A DNA stretch of 64,000 bases from Morchella semilibera (Eukaryota; Ascomycota; Pezizomycetes; Pezizales; Morchellaceae), in assembly GCA_009192285.1 (NCBI GenBank), contig CM018604.1:4497746-4561745 (forward strand). Direction: 5' to 3'. Under the pieces are notes generated by a model. The model ran no database searches. It was not told the origin of the DNA and was given only the letters and a program-made list of their open reading frames with translations. The position numbers were made by a program, and so were the translations under genes. Positions 23,637-35,129 of this stretch are shown here, in pieces (positions within the stretch are counted from its first letter, which is position 1; each line of letters begins with the position of its first letter).

Positions 23637-26009
23637 ATGCGTTTCTCAGGATTATCCGCCGGGGCAGCCGCCCTCGCCCTCTCCACACTCATCGGCACCA
23701 CAGTAGCAGCCAAAGAGGACCCCTGCAGCATCTTTGCTAAAAAGCGAGGAAATAGTAAGTGCCCCCCTCCCCTGATTTATCTACCATTATACCAACAATC
23801 CCCATCGCAGGGACCCAAGGCCTCGACGCCAAGCAGTGGCTCTCCTGCATTAAGAACGTCCCCTTCGACGCCGACCGCTCCTCCAAGACAATCATGGGCC
23901 TTCGAAGAATGCTCGGGCTGCAAAGCAGCGTCGTCTATCACCTGAACCCACCGCCCGAGCTCGAGCTCCAGCCCTTCAACCTCAACAAGACGCTCGACGA
24001 AATCGAGCAGAAGGTAAAGCGCAAGACGGACACCTACAAGAATAACTGGGAGTTCGACTATGACCTCGTGCGCATGATCTACCGTTTCCGCGACGGGCAC
24101 ACGCTCTATGAGCCCGCATGCACGCACGGCTACCAGTACGTCCACCAGTACCCCATCATCGCCATGGCAGACAATACCACGGGGACACCAGAGATATACC
24201 ACATCCACAAGAACTACACCACGGGCTCGTGGCAGCAGGGTGTGCTCGGGCAGAAGATCGTAAAGATCAACGATATGCCCGCGGCGGACTACATCCGTGA
24301 CTTTACCAAGAATTCACCCGAGTTCTTCTCGTTTGTGGATCCGGATGCGAGGTGGAACGAGATGATGTACTCGCTGCCAGCCGGCGACAGCAGAGGCCGC
24401 TTTGCGAAGCGGCAGCTGTGGAACGGCGAGGACCTGACGCTGACGTGGGCGAACGGGACAAAGACTACTGTTGAGTGGACGCTGACACTGTATCCCACCA
24501 TGGTGCGGGACGGTAAGCTGAAATTCAAGGACACCAAGGGGCTGGAGAACGTCTGCTTCCTATCCAAGAAGGAGATCCGCAAGATCACCCCCCGAAAGCC
24601 AAAGAACAAGAAGAAGAAGCCTAAGAAGAAGGTTGTCGCCGTAGCCGCCCCAAAGAAGAAGAAGGCGCCAAAGAAGCCGGAGGGGTATCCCCCGCCCGCG
24701 CACATTGGGCCCGAGTACACCATCAACTCGTTCGTCCTGCCCAAGGACAAGAAGACGGCTGTTCTCACGATTCGAAAGTTCTCAGTTAAGGCCATGGATG
24801 ACGATGCCTTCATCATTGCCTTCCAGAAGTTCGTCAAGGACTCCATCATCCGCTGGAAGAAGGACGGTATCGAGCGCCTCATCATTGATGTCACGGGTAA
24901 TGGCGGTGGCAAAGTCATCCTTCCGTACGATGTCATCACGCAGTTCTTCCCGCAGAAGGCCGCCTTTACAAGTATCAATATGAGGTGGAGCCCAACAACA
25001 TGGGCGTACATGAAGTCGATTAGGAACGGAAAGTGCGCGGACATCTTCACGGATATGAATGGAACGGACTTCAAGAATACTGTGGACTGGTTGGGACCAC
25101 TACCAGGCCCGTCCGGTGAGTACTTCACAAAGAGGTGGAAGCAGGATTACATGCAGCTTGCCCATGACGACTACAAGCTTGATATAACCCACAACACCAC
25201 GCAGCCATTTAGCCATGAGAATATCATTGTTGTAAGTACTCTCATCTCCTTAAGGTTTTTGCGTATCCACTGACACGTAATAGGTCTCCAACGGCATCTG
25301 CGCCTCTGCCTGCCACTCCTTTGTCGAAGGGATGCAAGAGCAAGGTGTCCGCACCGTCGCCTACGGCGGCCGCCCCGACCGCACAAAACTCATGCAAGCC
25401 GTCGGTGGTACCAAGGGTGGCAAGGTCCTCCCCTACCGTTCCATTATCTCCGGTCTCAAGAAGGGTGTCAAGAACGAGACGCTCGTCGGCCAGCCCTTTA
25501 GCGAGTGGTTCCCCTCGCCAATTCCCGTCCGCCTCACAGCTGCTACAATTAACTCTGAGAACAAGTTCCGCCGGGGCTCCGACACACCTCTTGAGTTCAC
25601 CATCACGCCGGCCTGCCAGCGCCTGTCAATCACAAGGGAGACGTTCAGCGATGTTATGACCTTGTGGCAGCAGGCAAGGGAAGCGGCATGGGACGAGAAG
25701 GGTGTGCCGAAGAAGTGCATGTCTGCGGCGCCGGCAATCCCGGGTCGGCCGACTACGAGCACGACAAAGAAGGTGAAGAACTTGCCATTGAAGAACTTTG
25801 GGAGGAGTGGATTCAAGAAGGTCGTCAAGGGGACGAAGAAGAAGGTGACATCGAAGACGAAGAAGGTTACCAAGAAGGTTAGCAAGACAAAGTCGAAGGT
25901 GGTCGTCAAGAGCTCTTCGAAGCAGGTGGTTGTAGGGAACAAGAAGTACTCGCTCACAAATATCCGAAAGGCTGTTTGGGACCTCCTTACTGCTGCTGGT
26001 GTCCGATAA
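23637..26009 (+). CDS. Secreted S41-family peptidase (UstP/CPAF-like), Lys-rich
   Basis: This is a predicted extracellular serine peptidase of family S41, in the fungal group related to UstP and CPAF. Exons 23637–23754, 23811–25231 and 25284–26009 encode 754 residues. The signal peptide ends near residue 25 (TTVAA). Family landmarks are FRDGHTLY, LIIDVTGNGGG, and the catalytic-serine region SNGICASACHSFVEGM followed by GGRPDRTKLMQAVGG. Intron 2 falls just before SNG. Two features are unlike typical relatives. One is a basic insertion at about residues 293–333, rich in KKKKPKKK-type runs. The other is a Lys/Ser/Thr tail at about 676–740 (KGTKKKVTSKTKKVTKKVSK). Both are in frame and in high-GC coding sequence, so they are probably real. 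They could bind acidic polymers or cell wall. The substrate is unknown. N-glycosylation sequons such as NTT and NYT are present. Confidence 0.85.
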
Positions 26010-28110
26010 GCGTGACAAGACAGCCAGTCTTTCCAGTACCCCCTTTCTATTTTCCTATGGCTTTTGTTCTTGAGATCCGGTTCTCCCTCTAGCTACTAGC
26101 TTCTTGGTGGGATGGGGCCGAGATGACCTTTTTTCTTCCCTTTTTCCCTTTTTCCCTTCCCACCCCCCACCCCCCCCCCCCCCCCTTCCGTGGAACTTTT
26201 TAGGGACAGGCGTCTTGTGATTGTGGTATGGACTATTATTTGATTTTTCCATTAAGGGCTACATTTTTATCTATCTAGCAGGAGTTTTGCATGCAAAAAC
26301 AGGGGGGCGATGGGGGGATTTTACGGGTTTACTTTATGTATTTTTTTTTGTATGTGTGTTTTTTTTGTATGTGCATCTTTTTTTGTGCGTCAGGGCGTTC
26401 TGAAAACTTAGCTTTGTGTGTGTATGTGTGCTTCATGTTAGATACCAGGCGGGGAAATTTACATTTTAGACTTACAGCTTAATTTGCTTTTCTGACCCGG
26501 CATCTGTACATGTGTGGACCGTGAATTGGAAGTCTGATATGATGTTGCTTAGCCACACACACACAACTTACCGGCCGCAAGGACCGGTAGGGGTTTGGGA
26601 TGCCCGCGTGTTATAATTAGCCATTCTCGCCGGCGGCGGCAACGGCGGCGGCGGCGGAAGAGGAATGGTCGGTCAAGCGTTTCCCTGGTTCTTTACTTTG
26701 GTTACCTTTGGTAATTTCGGTGTAGCACTAGGCATATCTAAATATCTATCTATATGTACACGCAAAGCCCCTACCCAAAAGTTTTCGTGAAAGCCTAAAA
26801 AGCAGCTGAGTGGCGAAACCCATGCCATACAAATCTACCTAGCAACGGGGGTTCTCCACCAAAATACTTTATTACACCTTAACCACCTCTTTTTTTTTTT
26901 TTTTACCAATTCAAAAAAAATGTGCAAAGGGGCTTCTCCCAAGGGTAAAAATATTTTACCTCTGTTCATCGTTTATATATATAATTGTGTTGTGGTTCTA
27001 CACTTGGAACACCTGGTCCCACCTATATAGGTTTGGGTGGGTAATTGGCCCTTTCACGAAAAACTTTTGGGTAAGGACTTTGCATATGTTTTTATGTAGT
27101 TATACCGCAACTGACCGACGTGACTGATCCAGCTGCAGCAAAAGCACCCCCCCCCCCGCGCCGCGAGACGCCCCAGAACGGAGAAACGAACGTTACGGCC
27201 TGGCCGCAAATCGTGTACCTACATGTAGTGTAGGCTTTGTTTCCTTGTCCCACTGTTACTTGTGAAGACGGTAGAGCCGGCCGACTGTGATTAGGGGTTC
27301 CCTTTTAGGCTTTTTTTTTTTTTTTGAACGTCTCAGTCAGCGTTGCAGTTGGCTGTATCGACACCCCACCCCTTCTTTTTTTTTTTCAGGGTGTTTGACT
27401 GGGTGCGGATGTGTACAGCGTAGTGTGAGGTTCATATAACATAGTCCGCCCCCAGCGTGACTACCGTTAATTTCGAGGGCGAGTGGTATGGTAGTGTATG
27501 TGCATCCATAATTGGATCTAGCCTGTGTAGAACCTGGGGGTTATGTACCTTCTAGGGCGCGTGTGGGGTAGTTCGCCTTAGAGTTGGGTTCTCCTAGGTG
27601 CAGCTCCGGCGCGAGGCCAGGACGAAGCTCAATAGGCTTTTAATGCAGGGCCGCTCACGGAGACTATGTGGGGTACATCTAGAGTACGCCAGCTTCAAAA
27701 GTTTCAATGCCAGAGGACAGGCAGCTATCGAGTTCGGAATGAAACTGCAGACCTATCGGTGATTTCAAAAGAAAGAAATAAAAAAAAAAATACTTTAGGG
27801 GACTGGAATTTTGTAAGAATTTAGTAGTTTTGTCTCCTAGCGGGAGCGCTCTTGAATGGCATTAGTTCGGTCGGGTGGAGTGAATTCGGCGTTGTCCGCT
27901 ACTTCGAGTATTCCTTGGCTGAACTAGGCGTTGCCTGGCAGGGTCTCCGTCATGACCGATCACTCGGTCTGGTAGCACTTAGCCAACACGAGGTCGAGCA
28001 GTTCGGCATACTCCACTGCGGCCCAAAGAAACCCACCCTCCCCCCAACAATAGGAAGATCCATCCATATCCCACCCCCACTCTCCCTTCGTAACATCGAC
28101 AAGAAAAAAA
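26010..28110. other. Intergenic, 2.1 kb
   Basis: No supported gene. It contains a long C tract (about 26160–26186), a GGC-rich patch near 26630–26660, poly-T tracts, and the inverted-repeat element at 26762–27083. Confidence 0.5.
26762..27083. mobile_element. MITE-like element with about 32-bp terminal inverted repeats
   Basis: The left end, 26762–26793 (GCAAAGCCCCTACCCAAAAG…), is mirrored by 27051–27083 with only a few mismatches. The 322-bp length, lack of a reading frame and AT-rich interior fit a non-autonomous DNA transposon. A target duplication is unclear: ATATGT follows the right end, and ATATGT lies 4 bp before the left end. Confidence 0.65.
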
Positions 28111-28653
28111 ATGCCTATTAGCCCCACCACTTCCCCCAGGCCCCGCGCCTCCGAGCCCAACGCCTCCGAGCCCAACCCCACCAACGACGGAAAGGGGACC
28201 CCCCAAAGCTCGAGCCTCCCAGAGGAAGAAACCCAAGAAGACGGCCTCATGGAAACCGGAGAGGAGGAGGGGGACGAACAAGCCCTTTCTCCAAAGAAAA
28301 AGAAAATCAGCTGCGAGGAAGCTCTGCGTGCCCTCAGGATCGTGGAGCTGTACTTCGCCCAGGAAGGACTCGACCCGCAGGGGGAGTTTTATCCTGACTT
28401 TGTGCAGATGCGCGGGGGAATTGTCAGGGCTGGGAAGGAGCAAATCGACAGCGATACCGAGAAGGAGGAGGAGGAGCCGGCAAGTGAGGTTGAGATGGCG
28501 GATGAGGACGCCAGCGACTGCTCTTTGTCCTCCTTGGGAAGTGCTTACTCTGTTGACAATGATGAGTTGGGAGAATGGGGCGGAGACGAGGTAGGTTTTA
28601 TTGTTGATTGAAAACTTTGGATAGAGAAAGCTAACCTGTGCACGTAGAACTAG
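28111..28653 (+). CDS. Hypothetical acidic protein
   Basis: I do not recognise this 161-residue protein. The ATG at 28111 follows an A-rich leader. Exon 1 (28111–28590) ends at a GTAGGT donor. A 57-nt intron with a perfect GCTAAC branch ends CACGTAG, and exon 2 contributes only Asn and TAG. Unspliced translation would add six residues instead. The N-terminus is Pro/Ser-rich. The centre (SPKKKKISCEEALRALRIVELYFAQEG) has a possible nuclear localisation signal and an amphipathic helix. The remainder is strongly acidic with EKEEEEP and DEDASD. There is no signal peptide or membrane segment. A chromatin or transposon-related function is possible but unsupported. Confidence 0.55.
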
Positions 28654-30453
28654 GAGGAATCAAATTAGAGAGGAGTTTGATAGGTACTCGCGGGATGACT
28701 AGTAGGTTAAGCTGCACGGGCTACAGGAATTTGTTAAGTAGCCTCACTAGTCCATAACGTGCAACTCCTCTCATGCCTCTAGATTGAGGGCAAAACTCTA
28801 AATATGAACCACGTTCTAGATAAATATTCAGGGCCCGTTTGGCAGCAGACCAAACGGAGTTTTCACCCCTGTAAACTCTGTTTCGACGATCCTTCTGTTA
28901 GGCCCTGATCCCTGGGAGCTCCGTTCCGTCCGGTCGACAAACGGGCTATTAGTCCCCGAACCTCCAGTGATAAATTTGGTCCTAGACACTCGAATATTAG
29001 CTTAGCTTCCCATAAAAGTGCATCACCGTCCAGGATTCCTACTTTCAGGGGCTTGCCCACAGATAAACGCATCAATTGGATAATCTTATACCAAACCAAA
29101 TGCCAGAATGTAGTCTAGGGCTGGTTCGGTCGAGCTCGCATCTAGCTAGTGATCTGGGTGGTAGTTATCCTCATAATGGATTACAATACTGAGAATTCTA
29201 GAGAAATAATCATTAGCTATTATGACTGTTAAACTCCACATGGTTAATAACATTAATACAGGAGAGCGTAGGGTTAGAGGTACGTGGATTATCTGCCCAG
29301 TGTACTATTGTCAAAACTTGCTACCCCACCGCTTTAGCACTCCTCTTTCGTGGCCTGAATTGAAGATTAGTAGCTGTTGGTGGAGAAAAACATCCATACC
29401 GCCGGCTCGCATCAATATAAACGCATGTAATAACCATAGAGTATGGTTTGGGAGAGTTTTGGGCCGCTGATTCGTCAATATATCTTTCGCATAGTAGGTA
29501 GGAAGAGATTAATGCATAGAAGGAGACAAAGGTAAGAGAAAGTGTTTATTTTATTCACCCCCACCATGTCCTACGCACGCGCGTACAGGACGGAATGAGT
29601 AACAGGTTCGTTTAGTCAGACATAGTTCTCGTACCCGCCCCCTGCGGACAGATTACTATTCCCGATAGGAGGGCTGGGCCTATTCTAGATACTACATAAT
29701 TAGGTCATAGTTTTCAATGGCATTACGTTTATTTCACTAGTCAAGCCTTCCACTCATCAATAACATTAGTACTAGCAACATGTAATGTCACAAGACACAC
29801 TCTCCAAGTGTGAACAAAAGAAAAGAAAAGAAGAAAAGAAAAGAAAAAACCTGATGCAACTTGCTTGAGCACAATCACTTTCCTATCAATGAATACACTC
29901 TAACCAAACAGAATTTACTAAACGGAGGTAACCGGTCGAGTGATAAACTGTGAACATACATAACTAAGTATTACTCGCTAACAAACAACTGCTGCAAATA
30001 GTTGAATATATAATTCCAAGCCTAAAGTAACTAAAAACACGTACAGTTGGCCACAGAAGGAAGGGAGAGAAATCCTGGCAACAAAAAAATACACAGGGGG
30101 AAAACAAAACAAAACATAAAACGCCCTATCCCTACCAAAAAGCATCAGCCCGTACCCAAAGTGAAAGACGAGCAACCCTAATCGTATCGTAAACGTGTAC
30201 TACTGCCCCCACTATTTTCTGCACTACTAGTAAACTAGAACAGATGGGGGGGGGGCTCAATAAAAAGATTGAAAAGAGTGCACCTATCTCGCAGCTCTTG
30301 AAGAAGGATCCAGGAAAAGCAAACGAACAAAAATCAGCCAGCACCAAACACAAAGAGAAACCCCGACCGTGAATGGAAATAAGGAAAACAAAGGGGAAAG
30401 GGAAAGGAATCAGATAACCCAAGTAAAAACCTAGAACCAGCATACCGAGCTAG
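28654..30453. other. Intergenic, 1.8 kb
   Basis: No gene was supported. It contains the small foldback at 28833–28946 and an (AAAAG)n-like tract at about 29818–29846. Confidence 0.5.
28833..28946. repeat. Foldback element (GCCCGTTTG / CAAACGGGC)
   Basis: A 9-bp perfect inverted repeat bounds 114 bp, with a second palindrome (GTTTGG…CCAAAC) inside the left end. It looks like a small transposon relic. Confidence 0.4.
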
Positions 30454-31356
30454 CTATTTCTCGGTGGTCCTGCCACGAGTAGTAACAGCAGAGCCGATAC
30501 CCGTGGTCCTGTCTTCCTCTACGCGCTCCTCACTGCCGTCGGAGAAGCGCTTTCTGAGGGTATAAGTGGTTTTGGTGACACCGTCCGGGCCAGTGTAAGA
30601 GCGTGTTGTCGCTACTGTCTCAACCACACTCGGTTTTCCGTCTTCCCTCGCAGGTGCCAAAGTTGTAGAAGAGGTGGAGGAAGATGTTGTGGTGGTCAGA
30701 ATGCCCCTGGCCCCAGTGCCTGCATGAGACGGCGGAGCAAGGACATTATACGCGTCCAGCTCCGTCTCCTCTCCCCCCTCGATTCTACGCAGCAGCCCTA
30801 GCCTCCCATCGCCAACCATCCCAATGCTCCAAAACAGCGGCGCCGTAGCAGCACCCTTTGCCTCTCTCTTCCCCATCATTCCCGTACCCCACACGTCACC
30901 GCCAAAAAACGGAGCCGCAAAATCATGTTGCAAGGTGCGCATTTGTTTCCACACGAGGGCTAGTTTTTCCTCATCCTCAGGGCGAAACATGCGATCGCTG
31001 AGAAGAGAGTACTCAGCCATTCTGCCACGCGCCGATTGTGGTTGGCTTTGCGATTCCTCACTGCCAGTAGTGGTGGGGACGGGGGTGTTAGGTGTGGGGG
31101 TGACAGCAGTGGTTGTGGTGGTAGTACTCGTGGGGCGTGGGGGAGCATCCTCTTCATCCATGATCCAATTACTAGTCGGGGGAGGGAGCATTGTGGGGAG
31201 ACCAATCAGACTATGGAGTACAGAGGCGATGTGGTGATCTGTGAAGCGTCGAATACAGTTGAAAAGATCAGCTGGCGGGGGACCTGGTTTTTGTTGAGGG
31301 GGTGTGGTTGGGGTGGAAGTGTTGGTGGGTTTGTCAGTATTGCCGGTGGAAGACAT
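30454..31356 (-). CDS. Conserved-looking hypothetical protein
   Basis: An uninterrupted 300-codon frame runs from ATG 31356 to TAG 30454. The N-terminus is Thr/Pro-rich (TPTTPPQQKPGPPP). Then comes a helix-like segment, LFNCIRRFTDHHIASVLHSL, followed by low-complexity Thr. A folded-looking central part contains FRPEDEEKLALVWKQMRTLQ, FFGGDVWG and RLGLLRRIEGG. The C-terminal block includes GPDGVTKTTYTLRKRFSDGS and EERVEEDRTT. This resembles the C-terminal block of several uncharacterised fungal proteins and faintly recalls HAX1-like tails. No signal peptide or membrane helix is clear. Function is unknown. The codon pattern and absence of stops support a real gene. Confidence 0.7.
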   Translation of the reverse strand: MSSTGNTDKPTNTSTPTTPPQQKPGPPPADLFNCIRRFTDHHIASVLHSLIGLPTMLPPPTSNWIMDEEDAPPRPTSTTTTTTAVTPTPNTPVPTTTGSEESQSQPQSARGRMAEYSLLSDRMFRPEDEEKLALVWKQMRTLQHDFAAPFFGGDVWGTGMMGKREAKGAATAPLFWSIGMVGDGRLGLLRRIEGGEETELDAYNVLAPPSHAGTGARGILTTTTSSSTSSTTLAPAREDGKPSVVETVATTRSYTGPDGVTKTTYTLRKRFSDGSEERVEEDRTTGIGSAVTTRGRTTEK

Positions 31357-32192
31357 GCTGTATTGCTGTAGTTTTGGTTTACCTGTTGAAGGAAGAACCC
31401 AGTTTGTATTTGTTGAAGTTGACTTGGTTGGGGGGTGGTTCGTGTGGTACTGCTTGTTGTTGTTTTTTTTGTTGTTGCAGAGGAAGAGGCGGGAGCCCCG
31501 AGTTTAAAGGTGCCTTTTGTTCCAGTGCAGTGCAGCCAAGAAAATCGATGTCTCTCAACCCCGGAAAGCGTTGAGTGGCGGAGAATTCATCAGGTCTCCA
31601 GAAGTAGAAAGGAGAAAAACAACCCATGTGTGGGGTGATGAAGCGACCCCAGCCAACAGTTGCAAGGATTTTAAAAGGCCACCAGTAATAACAAAGAATC
31701 AATGGTCATGGGAGTTATCCGAATGCCTTAATGGAGCTTCTGTGGAAACACGAATTCGGAAGCTGAAACGCATGCACCAGTCCGATGGTGAAGCTGGGGC
31801 ACGATGGGGGTCCTCAATAAATGTAATGCAGGCATGATTGTAGGCAGAATAGCGTACATTCAATGTTACGGAGGAAGAGTGCAAGTGCGAGTGTGAGTCT
31901 TTCATCTCTACAGAAGGAGTTTGGTTATTTGCCTTCTTCTGAATCATATTCCTCGATATGCACTTCTCGCAGTTTTTCCTGCATGTGCATTGAGCATCAC
32001 CAGATGGATTGCCCGGTCACGCATGCGTGATCTTCATGAAACACCGTGACCCCCCCCCCCTCTCCATAGACAGACGTCATGGCCAGCACACACGCCGGGT
32101 AACCCTTTATGTCTCAACTTCAACACTTCTGGTGCGCCGCCAAAAGTTACCTCACGCGGCCAGTCCATATCTACACCGAGCTCTAGCACAAC
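31357..32192. other. Divergent intergenic region
   Basis: Lies between the minus-strand hypothetical gene and MIM1. An open frame at 31517–31837 has no start context or splice support and is not called. Confidence 0.5.
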
Positions 32193-32600
32193 ATGACCTC
32201 ACCATCGCCTTCCTCCTCGTTTGTGGTGCCCCGGTCCTCGTCTCCGTCCTCATCCGGCGAGGGATCCGATTCACCGGTAGTCGTGTACCGCGCGCCGACG
32301 GTCATCTCGCTCGTAAGAACCGCGGCCATAAACCTCATACTTCCATTCATCAATGGTCTTATGTTGGGCTTTGGAGAGCTCTTTGCGCACGAAATCGCAT
32401 TTCGGTGGGGCTGGGGGGGTACCCGAGTACGTGTTTTTCCCTAGGTGTAACGGTTGGGCTAGGTGTTAGGAGGGCTGACAGTTGGTGTATTACAGGTATT
32501 CCCCCGGCACAGAGCCACGAGAGCTATAGGACCGGGTATCGAGGTTAGGGAAAGGAAACGGTCGAGGGATGAGTTGGCGGACTTGACAAGTCTCGAATAG
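32193..32600 (+). CDS. MIM1: Mim1/TOM13 mitochondrial outer-membrane import protein
   Basis: Mim1 sits in the mitochondrial outer membrane with Mim2 and inserts helical proteins, including TOM receptors. Exon 1 (32193–32426) and exon 2 (32496–32600) are joined across a 69-nt intron (GTACGT…CTGAC…TACAG), giving 112 residues. The yeast protein has about the same length. A Ser/Pro-rich cytosolic N-terminus precedes the conserved segment SLVRTAAINLILPFINGLML, followed by GFGELFAHEIAFRWGWGG. This transmembrane helix and its C-terminal flank carry the TOM13 family signature, including glycines suited to helix packing. The C-terminus is basic and charged (EVRERKRSRDEL). Identity rests on this signature and on length. 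Confidence 0.88.
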
Positions 32601-34628
32601 GGATGCCAACTCTCTCTTTTACCTGTGCATAGTAATAAGGGTTTCCTTTTCTTTCTGGGTTTTCACGGTTTGGTATGCTTGTTCCTATGATTTTAAATGA
32701 TATCCAAGTTAGCCGGTATTCGGGATAACAAGGAAGCTGGGTTGGTAGATATGTTTACTCGTACATATATGTTAACTATCCAGAAGCTCTTTGGGCTTAT
32801 CGAGAGCTTTCCTGTTAGAACTAGGACTTTGTTTGATTACGATTGATTGACTGTTTATTATTTTTCTGTAGTGGAACATATAGCAGAGTTCGCTTTTTAC
32901 GAGCTTATAACAATCAAGGCCAACAGGAATGCGCTAGAACACGCATAAACCAGCCAACTTAATTATATCACTTCAGCCTCTAGCCGCCAAGATCTTATTA
33001 GTGATATATATCCACTGCAGGGCCGTTGAGTAAACTACTATTTAGGTACCTAGCAGGGGGTTGAATCGGGTCGAGTGATGTCCTGTGATCATAATTTCGT
33101 ACCAATTCACTACCTAGAATAACCCATATGAGACCCCCAATATACGAAATCATAGGTGAGAATCTTTCGGGGTCTATGCTCAGCAACTAGCCACCATGCC
33201 GGATTCGCCTCGATCTTTAGTAGCTGTGCCAATGGAAAGGAAGAAGGAAGGTGCGGGTTGTCCTGATAATCTAAGGCACCCTTTTCGCCTCCTCCCCCGG
33301 ATACACATACCAGCTGTTTGCCCGATAAGCCCAAGCAGCATCAGATTACCCCGATAACATTAAACAAAGAGTACATCGAAGACACCCCATGGCCATAATC
33401 GCCAAAATTAATTATAACCCCTCTTCTCCTTTCCAAATGCAACTCCTAATAGGCTACACCCAGCACTGCGGAATAAGGGACGTAATTGAACTAGGCTAGG
33501 AGGCAAGTCTCATTGATTGGGACAACAGAAAGTATTCCTCAGTCTTTCGTCTTGGCAACCCGTTTTACTCACAGAGTATCACTCGGTGAACCCTGCTAAA
33601 CGGCGCCAAGCCCAACCGGGTACACGGTAGTAAAATGGCACCAGAGGGTCCGAAACTGCAGAAACCAGCATTCAACCCTATGCACGTGCTGCCTCTGGTA
33701 CTTCAAGAATACATAGTAACTACACAGCCTTCTCATGTTCCTAGGACTGGATAATATCGTATGATCCAACTGGCCTCACTAATAGGGCACATTGAGATTT
33801 TTGCACTAATAAAACTGGTTACGTGGCCACGGAAAAGCTTAAAAGAGTAATAGCAACGTGCCGCCCGTACGACGGAAAGTAAATCGCAACGCGGGGTAAG
33901 CTTGGCATTGGTAAGAGCTCGAGACAGAGATACATGTACCTGTAGGTAGGCCTGTTGCATACTTACTAGGTACTCTAAGCATTACTACAACAAGCGTATT
34001 AACTTACAATCAGTATATACCTCTTTTCAGTCGAAGTTTGATCAGAACTTATCCGTATCGTCCGACGAAGAAGAGACCGAACACAACAGTTGGCCGACAA
34101 CGGGAAGGATATACACCGGGCCCTTGTGGTAATTGTAAGGTGGCCAAGGTTTTATGGGCACAGTACAGTAGCAATGTGGTGACAGCCAATTTATTTTCTT
34201 CTTTATGGTCTCAGCGTTCGTACACGGTATTGAATCTGCATCGTACTCCTTGACTAGACCCCGCGGTCTGTCGTCTGCGCGCCCGAAACTTCTACACCCC
34301 CAGCTCGGGGGGGTGGTACCTCCGTCCTCGGATCTACTCCAATTGGGGAGATTTCAGGGTTGGTACCTACATGTAGTTTTTCAAATATTAGTATTAACTC
34401 ATATACACGCTACTCCCTGCCCAGGGTCCGAAGGACTTACCCATTGGAGGGTGTCTGGCTTCACTATGTCCCGGTGCAGCGTAATTACTAAATGTAACAC
34501 TCTGTCTTTCCAATCCCAGAGCCACTCTTTGAAATCTCCCGAGTGCTACAGCACCTACACTTAGAGCAGCTATGTATAGAGCCCTAATAGGCATTAGCTC
34601 TGATCAAAAACCTAGGCAATAAATGCGC
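32601..34628. other. Intergenic, 2 kb
   Basis: No gene I can support. A short protein-like minus-strand stretch (about 33115–33225, LLKIEANPAWWLVAEHRPRK) is flanked by possible splice sites but connects to nothing convincing. Confidence 0.45.
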
Positions 34629-35129
34629 TCACAGTATAAAAAGGCTCAACAGGAAGTTTGAAATCCGCAATCCACAATATTCTGAATAGTTAGTACCATA
34701 ATAATATCCATAACCATAATAGCTATCATCATAATAGCTATAGGTAGGATAAAAATTATATGGGCTGCAAGCCTCGACTGAGTAAACCAACGTAAAAATA
34801 CTAATAGTAACCGAAATCGCCCAGAATATTGTGTAGAGGGACGACATTATGGTAACATAAATTGGATTGAGCTTGTTGTAGGGGGTGACAAAAATGTCGA
34901 CAAGCGTGTGAATTAGCGTGAGGATACTAGTGATCAGGATAGAAAGGCTACGAAAGATTAGCTCGGAGACTTCTAAATGATGGATTTCTTACCTGAAATC
35001 GAGTTGATATCGAGCTACGAATACACTGCTGACACTAAGATTTATACAACTGAATGTGAATAGTAGAATAGTAATTGGGAACATATTGAGCCCTTGCCAA
35101 CGGACATCTCGACGGGTATCGGGGAACAT
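34629..35129 (-). CDS. Possible four-helix (MARVEL-like) membrane protein
   Basis: This is a candidate two-exon gene: 35129–34993 and 34926–34629, 144 residues. The 66-nt intron has GTAAGA, branch CCTGATC and acceptor CACTAG, and the frame is kept. Hydrophobic segments follow the pattern of fungal MARVEL-type proteins: FPITILLFTFSCINLSVSSV, then ILTLIHTLVDIFVTPY, then IMSSLYTIFWAISVTISIF. A last short one, LRISNFLLSLFIL, is cut at the stop. Between helices three and four lies a Tyr-rich loop (SYYDDSYYGYGYYYGTNYSEY, about ten Tyr). The start is uncertain because open sequence continues upstream toward a possible acceptor at about 35178. The abrupt end suggests the fourth helix may be truncated or the last exon missed. 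The family link is by hydrophobic pattern only. Confidence 0.4.

Noticed and set aside
24289-25128. 279-codon minus-strand frame opposite the S41 gene
   Set aside because: It is a shadow of the high-GC coding exon. The S41 motifs and introns support the plus strand.
27979-28443. 154-codon minus-strand frame with Gly repeats
   Set aside because: The plus strand has an ATG, an acidic coding pattern and a good intron. The Gly-rich reading is its complement.
31517-31837. 106-codon plus-strand frame with ETRIRKLKRMH
   Set aside because: No start context, no splice partners and no recognised domain. Judged chance.
33110-33334. Minus-strand frame with splice-like borders
   Set aside because: The protein-like part is only about 37 residues, and no upstream or downstream exon fits in frame.
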